Positions 1 to 9,955 of a DNA stretch of 64,000 nucleotides are shown here, piece after piece (the stretch's first letter is position 1; each line of letters begins with the position of its first letter). The stretch is taken from contig NZ_RZGZ01000002.1 in NCBI RefSeq assembly GCF_003990045.1, forward strand, positions 1,426,001 to 1,490,000, given 5' to 3'. The stretch comes from Labedella endophytica. GTDB taxonomy: Bacteria > Actinomycetota > Actinomycetes > Actinomycetales > Microbacteriaceae. The notes beneath the pieces were generated by a model. That model ran no database searches and was not told where the DNA came from. It saw only the letters and a list, made by a program, of their open reading frames with translations. The position numbers and the translations under genes are program-made.

Positions 1-726
1 GACGTCGACGCCGCGCGCCGCATCGACGGCCAGTTCAACCGCTTCTTCCTCGAACCGATCTTCCACGGCGTCTACCCGCAGGATGTCATCGACGACGTCG
101 CCGGGAACAACTTCGAGTCGTATGTGAAGGACGGCGACCTCGACATCATCTCCACGCCGATCGACGCCCTCGGCGTGAACTACTACCACGGCGAGCACGT
201 CACCTCCACGAAGCCGCCGGTGGAGACGGGCGGTCAGGCGGAGACCGAACGCCCCATCCGTTCCCCCTTCCCGGCCGCCGAGAACGTGTACTGGCAGCCG
301 CAGGACCTCGAGACCACGTCCATGGGCTGGGAGATCGAGCCGTGGCTGCTGCGCGACCTGCTCGTGCACGTGGACGAGGAGTACACGGGACCCGCTGGGA
401 CCGCGATCTGGGTCACCGAGAACGGCGCGGCGTTCGACGACGTGCTCGAGGACGGCGCCGTGCACGACGACGACCGCTCTCGCTTCCTCGCCGGCCACCT
501 CGAGGCGATCCTCGACACGATCGACGACGGTGTGAACGTGCGCGGGTATTTCTACTGGTCGCTGCTCGACAACTACGAGTGGGCCTGGGGGTACCACAAG
601 CGCTTCGGGATCGTGCGCGTGGATTACGACACCCAGGAGCGCATCATCAAGGACTCCGGGCTCTCGTACCGGGACATCATCGCAGCGCGCGCTCTGCCCG
701 CCCGCGCCCTGCCCGCCCGCCCGTAG
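1..726 (+). CDS. GH1 family beta-glucosidase, 3' part
   Basis: The frame is open from the first base of the window, so this is the C-terminal part of a gene that starts outside it. It reads as a glycoside hydrolase family 1 beta-glucosidase, which cleaves terminal beta-glucosides in the cytoplasm. The motif WVTENGAAFDD carries the family nucleophile glutamate, at about codon 140 of the visible part. The end YFYWSLLDNYEWAWGY is the conserved GH1 C-terminus that lines the sugar subsite. After the domain comes a short repeat tail, ARALPARALPARP, probably a neutral extension. A LacI-type regulator follows 28 bp downstream on the same strand, the usual neighbour of such sugar genes. Confidence 0.93.
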   Translation, partial: DVDAARRIDGQFNRFFLEPIFHGVYPQDVIDDVAGNNFESYVKDGDLDIISTPIDALGVNYYHGEHVTSTKPPVETGGQAETERPIRSPFPAAENVYWQPQDLETTSMGWEIEPWLLRDLLVHVDEEYTGPAGTAIWVTENGAAFDDVLEDGAVHDDDRSRFLAGHLEAILDTIDDGVNVRGYFYWSLLDNYEWAWGYHKRFGIVRVDYDTQERIIKDSGLSYRDIIAARALPARALPARP

Positions 727-754
727 CCCGACCTCGACCCGGACGCCGATCGCC

Positions 755-1786
755 GTGAGCACCGTCACCCCCCGCCACACCGTGCGTCATCCGCCGACGC
801 TCGAGGCGGTCGCCGAGGCCGCCGGTGTCTCGCGCGCCACCGTGAGTCGCGTGGTGAACGGGTCGCCGCGCGTGCGGGGCGAGGTCGTCGAGGCGGTGCA
901 GAAGGCGATCGCCGAGCTCGGCTACGTTCCGAACCGCGCAGCCCGCTCGCTCGCCTCCAGTCGCACCCATTCGATCGCGCTCCTCGTACCCGAGGAGGTG
1001 TCGCGCTTCTTCGGCGACCCGTACTTCGCGAGCTTCACGACCGGGCTCGACCGCCGTCTCGCCGCCAGCGAGTACGTGCTCAACCTCGTCGTGGCGCGCG
1101 ACGACCCCGATCGCAAGGCCGTGCGCTACGTGCGCGGCGGCAACGTGGACGGCGCGATCGTGGTGTCGCACCACAGCGGCCACGAGTTCCTCGCGCAGCT
1201 CGAGGGTGTCGTCCCGATCGTGTTCGGCGGGCGGCCCGAGGCCGGCATCAGCGCGGAGCCGTACTTCGTGGACGTCGACAACGTCGCGGGCGGCCGACTC
1301 GCCACCGAGCACCTGCTCGGTCTCGGGCGTCGACGCATCGCGACGATCGCGGGACCGGTCGACATGACCGCCTCCATGGATCGACTCGCCGGTTTCCGCG
1401 CGGCCATGGACGACGCCGGCCTCCCGTCCACCGCGATCGACTACGGCAACTTCACCGCGCCGGGTGCCGCCGCTGCCATGCGCCGCCTCCTCGAGGAGCA
1501 GCCGGATCTCGACGGCCTCTTCGTCGCATCGGACCTCATGGCGACGGGCGCGCTCCGTGTGCTCGCAGCCCGCGGCATCCGTGTGCCGGACGACATCGCG
1601 ATCGTCGGCTACGACGACAGCCCCGCCGCGACCTGGGGCGAGATCGGTCTCACGACGGTGAGCCAGCCGTCCGAGCTCATGGGCGCGACGACCGTCGACG
1701 TGCTGCTGCGGCTGCTCGGCGGCGACCCCGACGTGCCGCACGCGAACATCGTGCCCACCGAGCTCATCATCCGCGAGTCGGCGTGA
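755..1786 (+). CDS. LacI family transcriptional regulator
   Basis: The protein has 343 residues from a GTG start. Residues about 13-60 form a LacI-type helix-turn-helix plus hinge helix (TLEAVAEAAGVSRATVSRVV, then VPNRAARSLASSRT). The rest is a periplasmic-binding-protein-like sugar-binding core ending in the typical GATTVDVLLRLLGG and a final beta strand. It probably represses the upstream beta-glucosidase and answers to a glucoside or its phosphate; this is inferred from position only. The stop codon overlaps the GTG start of the next gene by four bases, so the two are probably translated together. Confidence 0.93.
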   Translation: MSTVTPRHTVRHPPTLEAVAEAAGVSRATVSRVVNGSPRVRGEVVEAVQKAIAELGYVPNRAARSLASSRTHSIALLVPEEVSRFFGDPYFASFTTGLDRRLAASEYVLNLVVARDDPDRKAVRYVRGGNVDGAIVVSHHSGHEFLAQLEGVVPIVFGGRPEAGISAEPYFVDVDNVAGGRLATEHLLGLGRRRIATIAGPVDMTASMDRLAGFRAAMDDAGLPSTAIDYGNFTAPGAAAAMRRLLEEQPDLDGLFVASDLMATGALRVLAARGIRVPDDIAIVGYDDSPAATWGEIGLTTVSQPSELMGATTVDVLLRLLGGDPDVPHANIVPTELIIRESA

Positions 1787-2070
1787 CGCGCGGGCAGCGG
1801 CGGACCGGGCTGCTCGTGATCGCCGGGCTCGCGCTCCTCGTCGTCGTGGTCGGGATCATCGCGGTCCCGATGATCGCGCAGACGATCATCAACGCCGACC
1901 ACCTTCCCGAAGCGGTGGGCTCGGAGGTCGTCATGACGAAGGAGCAGGCCGAGCTGATGGACCGCGGCGACGGCTTCCCTCTCTGGGGTCCCGTGTTCCT
2001 GCTCTCGGTGGCCGCGCTCGTCGTCGCGATCTTCGTCGTGGCGCTCCGCTGGCCGGAGAAGCGCGGCTAG
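1783..2070 (+). CDS. small two-helix membrane protein, unknown function
   Basis: A 95-residue protein starting at a GTG that overlaps the regulator's stop (GTGA). It has two hydrophobic segments, about residues 9-31 and 66-88. Between them is a charged stretch (PEAVGSEVVMTKEQAELMDRG) that would lie on one side of the membrane. It ends in a basic tail, WPEKRG. I recognise no family. The tight overlap is the main reason to believe it is real and part of the LacI-linked unit. Confidence 0.6.
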   Translation: MTRGQRRTGLLVIAGLALLVVVVGIIAVPMIAQTIINADHLPEAVGSEVVMTKEQAELMDRGDGFPLWGPVFLLSVAALVVAIFVVALRWPEKRG

Positions 2071-2084
2071 ACGCTGCGTGGGCT

Positions 2085-2158
2085 CCCGACACGCGGGGCT
2101 CTCGACGCACAAGGCTCTCGACGCACAGGGCTCTCGACGCGCAGGGGTCTCGACGCAC
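2085..2158. repeat. 16-bp tandem repeat, five copies
   Basis: Units begin at 2085, 2101, 2117, 2133 and 2149. The core is CTCGACGCAC with the spacer AGGGCT. The first copy is degenerate (CCCGACACGC) and the others differ by one or two bases. It lies just after the stop of the small membrane protein. Confidence 0.85.
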
Positions 2159-2265
2159 GGCACCGGGCAACGCCCGCCGGTCACCGACCCGACGCGCCCA
2201 CTAACGTCATGGCCGAGTAGGCCTGGGCAGGCGGATGGCCCACACGCCCCGGCTTGTTCTCGGCG

Positions 2266-3630
2266 TCACGGATTCCCACCCGCAAGGTCCGCGGGCGGTC
2301 TAGATCTGCTCTTGGTGGTGTGCGTCCACTGCCAGTGGCCGGGGCCTCGGACATGCGGGACCCCGTCCGGCATGGACAACTCCCACGGCCCCGAATCGAT
2401 GCTCTGATGGTGGCCCCAGCAGAGCAGTACCCCGTTGTCGGTGTGGGTTCGGCCGCCGTCCCGCCAGGGGATGACGTGGTGCACTTCGCACCACCCCGCC
2501 GGGGCGGTGCAGCCCGGTATCACGCAGCCACCGTCCCGGGCGGCGATCACTCGGCGCTGCGAGGGGGTGAAGCAGCGTTGCACGGACCCGAGGGCGAGCG
2601 CTCGGCCTTTGTCGTTGAAGATGATCTGTTGCATGCCGCGGGAGTCGATCAACTTCTCGATCGCGTCGACGGAGATCGGGGTGTCCATACCGTCGATCGC
2701 TCCGACGCCCCAGCCGGTATCGAGCGCCGCCTGCGTGACGGTCACGGAGATCGCGGGAGCCGACCCGGCGAGCTCGGGAGCGTCCTTCACACGCGCCGCA
2801 GCGCTGAGGATATCGGCGAGGGTGTCGTGTCGCTTCTGCTGCGGGAGTCGGTCGTCGACGTGGTCGACGAGGGAGTCCGGGTCGGCGAACGATACCTTCC
2901 GCACGTGCGCTTCGAGGAGCCGCTTGAACGATGCGCCGATCTCGAGGGTGAGGAGCCCGTGCACGGGAATCAACCCTTCCGGAGTCTCGCGCCCGATCGT
3001 GAACCGCCGCTTCCTCCGAGCCACTTCCTCCCGCGGGCAGGCCCCGTCGGGGTCGATGGTCTCGAGGAACAGTTGCACCTGCCCACGGACCAGATCCGCG
3101 CGCAGCGGGGGGTGATCTGGAGTGCCGGCGGCGAGCTTCACAAGCGACTCCTCCGCCTGAATCAGGACGGCATTATCCACACGGTTCCCGACCCCGTCGA
3201 GGGCGTCGATGATGATCGTCGCGACGTCGATGCTCAGGTTCCCGGCGAACACCGCCGCGGCGACCGCGGGATGCGCCGATCCTGTCTCAGCGCCCGTCAG
3301 TGACGCTCCGCAGTTGAGCGATTCGCCCACACGGATGCGCCGCTTCGCGTCCCGATCCGCCGCCGATGTCAGCATCGCGACGGCATCCACGGCGGACGCG
3401 TAGCCGAGAGCGCCGAGGGTGTCGATCGGTCCCTGCGTGCGCTTGTCAGCCTCCCCCGCCAGAGCGACACGGGCGGCGTCCACGAGACGGCCGAGGTGCT
3501 CCACATCGCGCAGCGCCGTGATGTATTCCGGGGCGGACAACCGTGCCGGGGCGAGGGCGGCGACGGGGCCGGCGAGGAGCTCGATCGCGTCCCCGATCCG
3601 CTCCTGGAGGACCTCGCCCTGTCTGCTCAT
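2266..3630 (-). CDS. DUF222 and HNH endonuclease domain protein (13E12 type)
   Basis: A 454-residue protein. The N-terminal two thirds match the DUF222 region common in actinobacterial 13E12-repeat proteins. The C-terminus is an HNH nuclease domain with zinc-binding cysteines and the core CVIPGCTAPAGWCEVHHVIP followed by DNGVLLCWGHHQ. Such proteins occur in many copies in Microbacteriaceae and mycobacteria. They are thought to be mobile or selfish nucleases, but their biological role is unsettled. I chose the ATG at 3630. The frame stays open upstream to 4038, but that stretch is low-complexity, has no family similarity and overlaps the next gene. Confidence 0.9.
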   Translation of the reverse strand: MSRQGEVLQERIGDAIELLAGPVAALAPARLSAPEYITALRDVEHLGRLVDAARVALAGEADKRTQGPIDTLGALGYASAVDAVAMLTSAADRDAKRRIRVGESLNCGASLTGAETGSAHPAVAAAVFAGNLSIDVATIIIDALDGVGNRVDNAVLIQAEESLVKLAAGTPDHPPLRADLVRGQVQLFLETIDPDGACPREEVARRKRRFTIGRETPEGLIPVHGLLTLEIGASFKRLLEAHVRKVSFADPDSLVDHVDDRLPQQKRHDTLADILSAAARVKDAPELAGSAPAISVTVTQAALDTGWGVGAIDGMDTPISVDAIEKLIDSRGMQQIIFNDKGRALALGSVQRCFTPSQRRVIAARDGGCVIPGCTAPAGWCEVHHVIPWRDGGRTHTDNGVLLCWGHHQSIDSGPWELSMPDGVPHVRGPGHWQWTHTTKSRSRPPADLAGGNP

Positions 3631-3838
3631 ACGTCTAGTGAACAGCACACCACCGACATTCGGACGGTATCCGGAAAGGGAGTCGGTTTCTTCGTCGAAG
3701 CCGGCCTGTGGACGACAAGCGGGAAGCGCCGACACAGTTTTCGAGGGCGACAGATGTGGCACGAGGGCGCCACCTCTACGTGGCGCCCTCGGTCGGGAGT
3801 AGCACTCTCGACGGACGCGACCGGATTCTCGAAGACGG

Positions 3839-4123
3839 CTAGTCGCCGCCTCCGCCGCCGCCGCCGTCTCCACCGCCGCTGTCACCGCCGCCACCGCTAT
3901 CTCCGCCACCCCCGTCGAAGGAACCACCGCCGTCGTTCGAGTCGCCGTGGTGCCCATGGCGGTCGTCTGCCGAGGAGCCTCCCACGTACACGCCCCCGTC
4001 GCTTCCCGAACCGTCACCCCGGCGGCGCTTCCCGGCACCTCCCGAGACCGACCCCACGATGATCAGCACCACGACCACGATGCCGACGGCACCCGCGATC
4101 ATCCACCCCAACGTTCCGTCCAC
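3839..4123 (-). CDS. single-pass membrane protein with glycine-rich tail
   Basis: A 94-residue protein from a GTG; an in-frame ATG at 4102 would give 87 residues. A single strong membrane helix (MIAGAVGIVVVVLIIVGSV) is followed by a basic stop-transfer segment, GKRRRG. The last 45 residues are almost only Gly, Asp and Ser, with His near their start. Tails like this occur on TPM/DUF2207-type and other actinobacterial envelope proteins and are probably disordered. No catalytic domain is visible. It lies 83 bp downstream of the lipoprotein gene on the same strand, so the two may be co-transcribed. Confidence 0.55.
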   Translation of the reverse strand: MDGTLGWMIAGAVGIVVVVLIIVGSVSGGAGKRRRGDGSGSDGGVYVGGSSADDRHGHHGDSNDGGGSFDGGGGDSGGGGDSGGGDGGGGGGGD

Positions 4124-4206
4124 ACTCAGCCCCGTTCCGTCGTCGATACGAGCGACTCTAGAGCCCGACGGCCAGCAAGGACATGGGCACCCGTTCCCCG
4201 GAACGC

Positions 4207-5907
4207 CTACTGGTAGGTGACCAGGTCCACCTCGGGCGTCACGTCGCGCATCGTCTGCTCCGGCGTGAGCATCGGGAGATCCTCGTCGTAGAAGTTCTTC
4301 CACCCCCAGGCCATGCCCGCCGGGGCGTCGGCGTGGAGGGCGCGCCAGGTGGCCTGCTTGTCGGGTTGGCCGCCCTGACCGTCCGCGTGGATGAGCAGTT
4401 CGAGCTCCGGGTGGGACATGTCGACGTCCTGGCGGTTCTCGATCATGTCGAGCCGGAACTGGTGCAGCACGAACATCTTCGGCGGCAGGCTCTCGCGGTT
4501 CACGAGGTCGGCGAGCCAGTCGGAGACGGTGTTGATCTCCTGTGCGGAGACCGAACCGATCTGGGTGAGGTGCTTCTCGTCCGGCGCGAGGCGCCACTCG
4601 GGGTCGAGGGCGAGGCCCACGTTGGGCTTCGCGAGCAGCGACTCGTAGAGCTTCGCCTGGGTGAGGAAGTCGGTGCGGCCGGGCTGCAGGTCGATCACGA
4701 CGTACACGCCGGCGTCGGCCGCCGCGTCGATGTACGGCTCGAGCCGGCTCGTCGCGAGTTCGTTGGAGAAGTTACCGTCGTCTCCCGCATCCCCGGCCGC
4801 GACGGTCGCGATGATCTCGAGCGTCGGCACGACGGTGCGGTCCGTGAGGCCCGCGTACTCGGCCGCCGTCGTCCTCGCACGTTCGATCGTCGCCGGCACG
4901 TCCTGCTCGCCGAGCACACCGAGCACGGGCACCTCGGGTGCCCCGTAGAGCGCCACGTACAGCCGGTCGGCGAAGAGGTGCTGGCCGCCTCCCGGCAGCT
5001 CGAAGCCGGTCGCGGCAGTGCGGACGGCCCAGTCCGGATCGGGAAGCGTGCCGAAGGCCTCACCGAGGAGCAGGGTGGACGCGGCCCCGGCGTCGTGGAG
5101 CGCCCCGATCGCGGCGGTCGAGCCGAGCGGATCGGCGGCGCCCGCCGGGAGCACGGTCGCCGGAACACCGGCGGCACGAGCAGTGGCGAGGGCCGCGGCG
5201 TCCCCCGCAGCGTCCGTGCTGAGCGCGATCGTTCCCTCGAGGGGCGCGGCGGGCTCGGGCATCGGATGGATCGGGGCGGCCGAGGCCGAGGGTGTGGAAG
5301 TGGAGCGCTCGGGGGCTGGCAGGGCGGCGATCGCCGCGGGGGTCAAGTCGTCGGGGCTGTCCGAGACGTCCATCCCCGTCGCCTCGCGGAGCGCCTCGGC
5401 GTCCGCGTCGCTCGCGACGACGTCGAGGTCGCCGAACGACTCCGCATCCACGTCGCCGACGGCGATCACGGTGGCGGCACCGAGGCGTTCGATCTCGTCG
5501 TCGAGCGCCGAGGCCTCGGGCTCGGCTGTGGAACCGCCGGCCGGCTCGTCCGGCGCGCCCGTCGAGGACGGAGCCGGCGAGGCGGACTCGGCCACGGCTT
5601 CGCCTCGCCCGTCGAGCAGGAGGGGAACGCCGAGCTCCACCGCCACCTGGGCGGCGAGGAAGCTCGCGTCGTCGTCGTCCGCGCTCACGACGACCAGCGG
5701 GGTGGATTCGAAGAGCGAGCGACTCGTCTCGATCGCCCGGGTCGCGGCGTCCGCGTCGGTCACCGCGGTGGTGCCGTCGGCGGGCCGCACGGTCGTGACG
5801 GTCGCGTCCGCCTCGGGCTCCGGGGCGGTGGTCGTGCAGCCGACGAGTGCGAGCACCCCGGCGAGGGCGACGGACACGGAGACGGAACGGACGACGCGAG
5901 AGGGCAT
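4207..5907 (-). CDS. large secreted lipoprotein, cell-wall-binding-repeat-like N-terminus
   Basis: A 566-residue protein with a lipoprotein signal (VALAGVLALVGC; the cysteine would be lipidated). The next 250 residues contain alternating strand/helix units such as LVVVSADDDDASFLAAQVAV and AATVIAVGDVDAESFGDLDV. These resemble the Rossmann-like fold of cell-wall-binding repeat 2. The C-terminal half (VYVVIDLQPGRTDFLTQAKL, NVGLALDPEWRLAPDEKH, AGMAWGWKNFYDEDLPML) looks like a TIM-barrel hydrolase-type domain, but I cannot name it. The predicted location is the outer face of the membrane. The function is unknown; wall polysaccharide binding or processing is only a guess. The ATG at 5907 is supported by the signal peptide. 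Confidence 0.8.
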   Translation of the reverse strand: MPSRVVRSVSVSVALAGVLALVGCTTTAPEPEADATVTTVRPADGTTAVTDADAATRAIETSRSLFESTPLVVVSADDDDASFLAAQVAVELGVPLLLDGRGEAVAESASPAPSSTGAPDEPAGGSTAEPEASALDDEIERLGAATVIAVGDVDAESFGDLDVVASDADAEALREATGMDVSDSPDDLTPAAIAALPAPERSTSTPSASAAPIHPMPEPAAPLEGTIALSTDAAGDAAALATARAAGVPATVLPAGAADPLGSTAAIGALHDAGAASTLLLGEAFGTLPDPDWAVRTAATGFELPGGGQHLFADRLYVALYGAPEVPVLGVLGEQDVPATIERARTTAAEYAGLTDRTVVPTLEIIATVAAGDAGDDGNFSNELATSRLEPYIDAAADAGVYVVIDLQPGRTDFLTQAKLYESLLAKPNVGLALDPEWRLAPDEKHLTQIGSVSAQEINTVSDWLADLVNRESLPPKMFVLHQFRLDMIENRQDVDMSHPELELLIHADGQGGQPDKQATWRALHADAPAGMAWGWKNFYDEDLPMLTPEQTMRDVTPEVDLVTYQ

Positions 5908-6066
5908 CGGTTAAGGCTAACCGAGACGCCCGACGCGCAGCACCGAGAACAGCGGACCATCGGATGTCGAGGGCGTGAAGAGTCGTCCCGTCATTCGAGG
6001 GCGAGCGCCGTCGCGTCGAAGCGGCGATGACCGCGACCAGGACGAATGCGTGCAGCCGTCCGCCTG

Positions 6067-6609
6067 TCAGGCCGCTCGCAGGCCGTCGAAGGCCACCCGA
6101 AGCAGCGAGCGCGCCAGAGCACTGTCGATGCCGGCACCGGAGGCGCGGATGCTGTGCGCCAGGCCGCACGTGAGGTGCAGCACCGTAGGGGCGTCGACGT
6201 CCGCTCGGAGCAGCCCGTCCTCACGCGCTCGACTCATCAGCTCGGCGAGCTGGGCGATGAGCGCGTCGCGCGCCGTGGCCGTCTGAGGAAGCACGACCTC
6301 CGACCGCAGGGTCACCTTCTCGAACAGGGCATCCTCCACGAGGAGAGCGATGTGGGCCTCGAGCGCCCGCTCGAGCTGCCCTGGAGCGGTCTCCTGCAGG
6401 ATCGCATCGAGCGCATCGAAGCGATCCCAGACGAGCGTCTCCTCGAGCTCCTCCACCGTCGCGAAGTGTCGGTACACGGTGCCGACTCCGACGTCCGCCG
6501 CGCGGGCCACCGCATTGAGGGCGAGGACCTCACCACGGGATTGGAGGTCGCGGGCCGCGTCGACGATCCGCTCGCGATTGCGAGCGGCATCCTTCCGCAT
6601 CTCCGTCAT
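6067..6609 (-). CDS. TetR family transcriptional regulator
   Basis: A 180-residue protein. Residues about 6-52 are a TetR-type helix-turn-helix (RERIVDAARDL, then ALNAVARAADVGVGTVYRHF). The variable C-terminal domain would bind an unknown ligand. It is divergently transcribed from an SDR gene, and the 61 bp between them hold a paired inverted repeat. It therefore probably represses the SDR gene and itself. The chosen ATG at 6609 keeps those repeats outside the coding region; an upstream in-frame start at 6639 would run through them. Confidence 0.92.
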   Translation of the reverse strand: MTEMRKDAARNRERIVDAARDLQSRGEVLALNAVARAADVGVGTVYRHFATVEELEETLVWDRFDALDAILQETAPGQLERALEAHIALLVEDALFEKVTLRSEVVLPQTATARDALIAQLAELMSRAREDGLLRADVDAPTVLHLTCGLAHSIRASGAGIDSALARSLLRVAFDGLRAA

Positions 6610-6620
6610 GACACCACTAT

Positions 6621-6654
6621 ATCCGGATGAGTGATCCAATCGGATTACTTATCC
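6621..6654. promoter_or_regulatory. paired inverted repeats, probable TetR operator
   Basis: GGATGAGTGATCC at 6625-6637 and GGATTACTTATCC at 6642-6654 are two copies of GGAT-N5-ATCC, with centres 17 bp apart. ATCCGGAT at 6621-6628 extends the pattern. The position between divergent TetR and SDR starts suggests cooperative binding by the adjacent repressor. Confidence 0.7.
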
Positions 6655-6670
6655 GTATAGAGTCGACGTC

Positions 6671-7441
6671 ATGACCACATCCCACCGCCCTCTCGCCGTC
6701 ATCACCGGAGCCAGCTCCGGCATCGGAGAGCAATTCGCCCGTCGATACGCCCGCGAGGGCTTCGATCTCCTCCTCATCGCCCGTTCGGAATCGACCCTCC
6801 GTGTGATCGCAGACGACCTGTCCGCGCGACACGGTGTCGGCGTCGATCTGTTGGTCGCGGACCTCTCTCGCGCGGCCGACGTCACCCGCGTCGCCGAGCA
6901 TCTCCTCACCGGGCTCCCCCGCCTCGACCACCTGGTGAACTGCGCGGGTGCCTCCGTTGAGGGCGATCTCGCCGACGCCGACGAGACGGCCCTCCGACGA
7001 ATGATCGACCTCAACATCACCGCCCTCACCCTGCTGACGAGAACGGCGATCATCCGCATGCGTGCGGCCGGCTCCGGCACGATCATCAACGTCGCGAGCG
7101 CCGCCGCCTACCAGCCCATTCCGCATCTCGCGGCCTATTCGGCATCGAAGTCCTTCGTGCTCATGCTCACCGAGGCGATGTCCGAGGAGAACAGGCCGTT
7201 CGGACTGAGGATCCTCGCGGTCTCGCCGGGCGACACCGAGACACCCATGAACCCGGGGGCTGCGCGGGGCAAGCGCGCACCGGAAGAGGTGGTCGAGACG
7301 GCCTGGAAGGCGCTACCCGGACGCGCTCCGTCCGTCGTCGACGGACGCGCCAACAGCATCCTCGCCGCGGTCTCGACACGACTCCTCCCGTCGCGGACCC
7401 GCCTCCGCGTCGCCGAGCGCATGATGCGCGACAAGGCCTGA
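6671..7441 (+). CDS. short-chain dehydrogenase/reductase (SDR)
   Basis: A 256-residue classical SDR, an NAD(P)-dependent oxidoreductase of unknown substrate. The cofactor loop TGASSGIG is at residues 12-19, the NAG-type motif appears as VNCAGA, and the catalytic pair is Y156 and K160 (YSASK). The C-terminal 60 residues (RLLPSRTRLRVAERMMRDKA) resemble the DltE/YqjQ-like SDR subgroup. A TATAGA hexamer lies just upstream, within the region covered by the operator. It is probably controlled by the divergent TetR protein. Confidence 0.9.
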   Translation: MTTSHRPLAVITGASSGIGEQFARRYAREGFDLLLIARSESTLRVIADDLSARHGVGVDLLVADLSRAADVTRVAEHLLTGLPRLDHLVNCAGASVEGDLADADETALRRMIDLNITALTLLTRTAIIRMRAAGSGTIINVASAAAYQPIPHLAAYSASKSFVLMLTEAMSEENRPFGLRILAVSPGDTETPMNPGAARGKRAPEEVVETAWKALPGRAPSVVDGRANSILAAVSTRLLPSRTRLRVAERMMRDKA

Positions 7442-7481
7442 GCTGCGCGATTCACGGACGGCGCGGAGAACCCGACGATGA

Positions 7482-8812
<1,331 letters not shown>

Positions 8813-8813
<1 letters not shown>

Positions 8814-9256
8814 TGGGATCCCCCGAGCTCGCGAGCCTCTACCAGCAGGTCATCCTCGACCACTCGAAGCGCAAGAACGGCTTCGGGCTGCTCGACGGCG
8901 CAGCGGCCGAGTCGCACCAGTTGAACCCCACGTGCGGGGACGAGATCACCCTGCGGCTGCACCTCGCCGACGACGACACGATCGAACGCATCTCTTGGGA
9001 GGGCGCCGGCTGCTCCATTTCGATGGCGTCAGCGTCCCTGCTCCACGACGTCGTGGCGGGGCTCACTCGCGAGGAGGCCCGCGACCGCATCGCGCTCTTC
9101 CGCGAGATGATGCGCTCGAAGGGCGCCGGCGTGGAGGACGACGAGCCGCTCGGCGATGCCGCGGCGCTCGAGGGCGTCTCCCGCTACGTCGCCCGCGTGA
9201 AGTGCGCGATGCTCGGCTGGGTCGCCTTCGAGGACACCCTCACCCTCTCCTCCTGA
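8813..9256 (+). CDS. sufU: SufU Fe-S assembly sulfurtransferase
   Basis: A 147-residue SufU/NifU-like protein. It binds zinc and accepts persulfide sulfur from SufS in Gram-positive bacteria. The ligands C41 and D43 (NPTCGDE), C67 (GAGCSIS) and the late cysteine in RVKCAMLGW are all present. The 18-residue insert that separates SufU from IscU (SKGAGVEDDEPLGDAAALEG) is visible. It starts inside the stop of sufS (TGATG), so the two are translationally coupled. Confidence 0.95.
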
Positions 9257-9273
9257 CCCCTCCCCCCCCTCTA

Positions 9274-9366
9274 CCGCGAAGTGCGGACTTTCGTCCCCTC
9301 CGACGCGTTTTGGACGACGAATGTCCGCACTTCGCGGGAAGAGTGAGCGAAAGTCCGCACGTCGCG
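9274..9366. repeat. dispersed hairpin repeat, family R1, copy 1
   Basis: Perfect 15-bp arms CCGCGAAGTGCGGAC (9274-9288) and GTCCGCACTTCGCGG (9323-9337) enclose 34 bp. A third half-arm, AAGTCCGCACGTCGCG, follows at 9351-9366. The same organisation recurs at 13.2 kb. It may act as a transcription terminator after sufU, but there is no T-run. Confidence 0.85.
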
Positions 9367-9412
9367 ACCACACGTTCCCTGAGCCTGTCGAAGGGTGACG
9401 ACCAGAGACGGC

Positions 9413-9442
9413 CGCGACACGCTTCGACAAGCTCAGCGACCG
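9413..9442. repeat. dispersed repeat, family R3, copy 1
   Basis: A 30-bp stretch containing CTTCGACAAGCTCAGCGACC is identical to 11631-11660. A related inverted half, CCTGAGCCTGTCGAAGG, lies at about 9379-9395. This motif class is common between genes of Microbacteriaceae. Confidence 0.8.
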
Positions 9443-9448
9443 GCACGG

Positions 9449-9955
9449 TCAGGCGGTCGCGAACGCGGCCTCGCGGGCGAGGAGGGCGCGCTTGACCGGG
9501 ATGCCCCACGCGAAGCCGGCGAGTCCGCCCGCGGTGTTGATGACGCGGTGGCACGGGACGAAGAGCGCCGGGGCGTTGCGCGCGCACGCGCTCGCGGCGG
9601 CGCGCACGGCTCGTACGTTCCCGGTGCGTGTGGCGAGCTCGGTGTACGTGATCGGCGCTCCCGGCGCGATGCGGCGCAGCTCGGCCCAGGCGATGTTCTG
9701 CAGCGGCGTGCCGAAATGATGCACCGGTACGGCGTCGATCGCGCGTACGTCGCCCGCGTAGAACGCGTGCACCGCCGACGCGTTGTGCGACGGCCCGGAC
9801 AGCACCTCCGGCCGGTTCTTCGGGGCGAGGCGAGCGAGCACCGCCTCCGTGGAGTCGGTCCAGCCCGACGACAGCACGCGACCCTCGTCGTTCTCGAGCA
9901 GGGTGAACGCACCGTCGGGGGTATCGATCGTGTGGACGAGCGCGGTCGCGGTCAT
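9449..9955 (-). CDS. ogt: methylated-DNA--protein-cysteine methyltransferase
   Basis: A 168-residue O6-alkylguanine-DNA alkyltransferase. It removes alkyl groups from guanine onto its own cysteine in a one-time reaction. The active-site motif PCHRVI is present in [13 protein letters not shown], and the helix-turn-helix arginine finger region reads [14 protein letters not shown]. The ATG overlaps the stop of the upstream Ada-AlkA gene by four bases (ATGA), giving a two-gene alkylation-repair operon. Confidence 0.94.
   Translation of the reverse strand: MTATALVHTIDTPDGAFTLLENDEGRVLSSGWTDSTEAVLARLAPKNRPEVLSGPSHNASAVHAFYAGDVRAIDAVPVHHFGTPLQNIAWAELRRIAPGAPITYTELATRTGNVRAVRAAASACARNAPALFVPCHRVINTAGGLAGFAWGIPVKRALLAREAAFATA

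Noticed and set aside
3631-4038. N-terminal extension of the DUF222/HNH frame
   Set aside because: The extra 136 residues are low-complexity and antisense/overlapping to other signals. The ATG at 3630 starts the conserved domain.
4183-6030. 615-residue plus-strand frame opposite the large lipoprotein
   Set aside because: Composition is Arg/Gly/Glu-rich shadow of the minus-strand gene, which has a clear lipoprotein signal.
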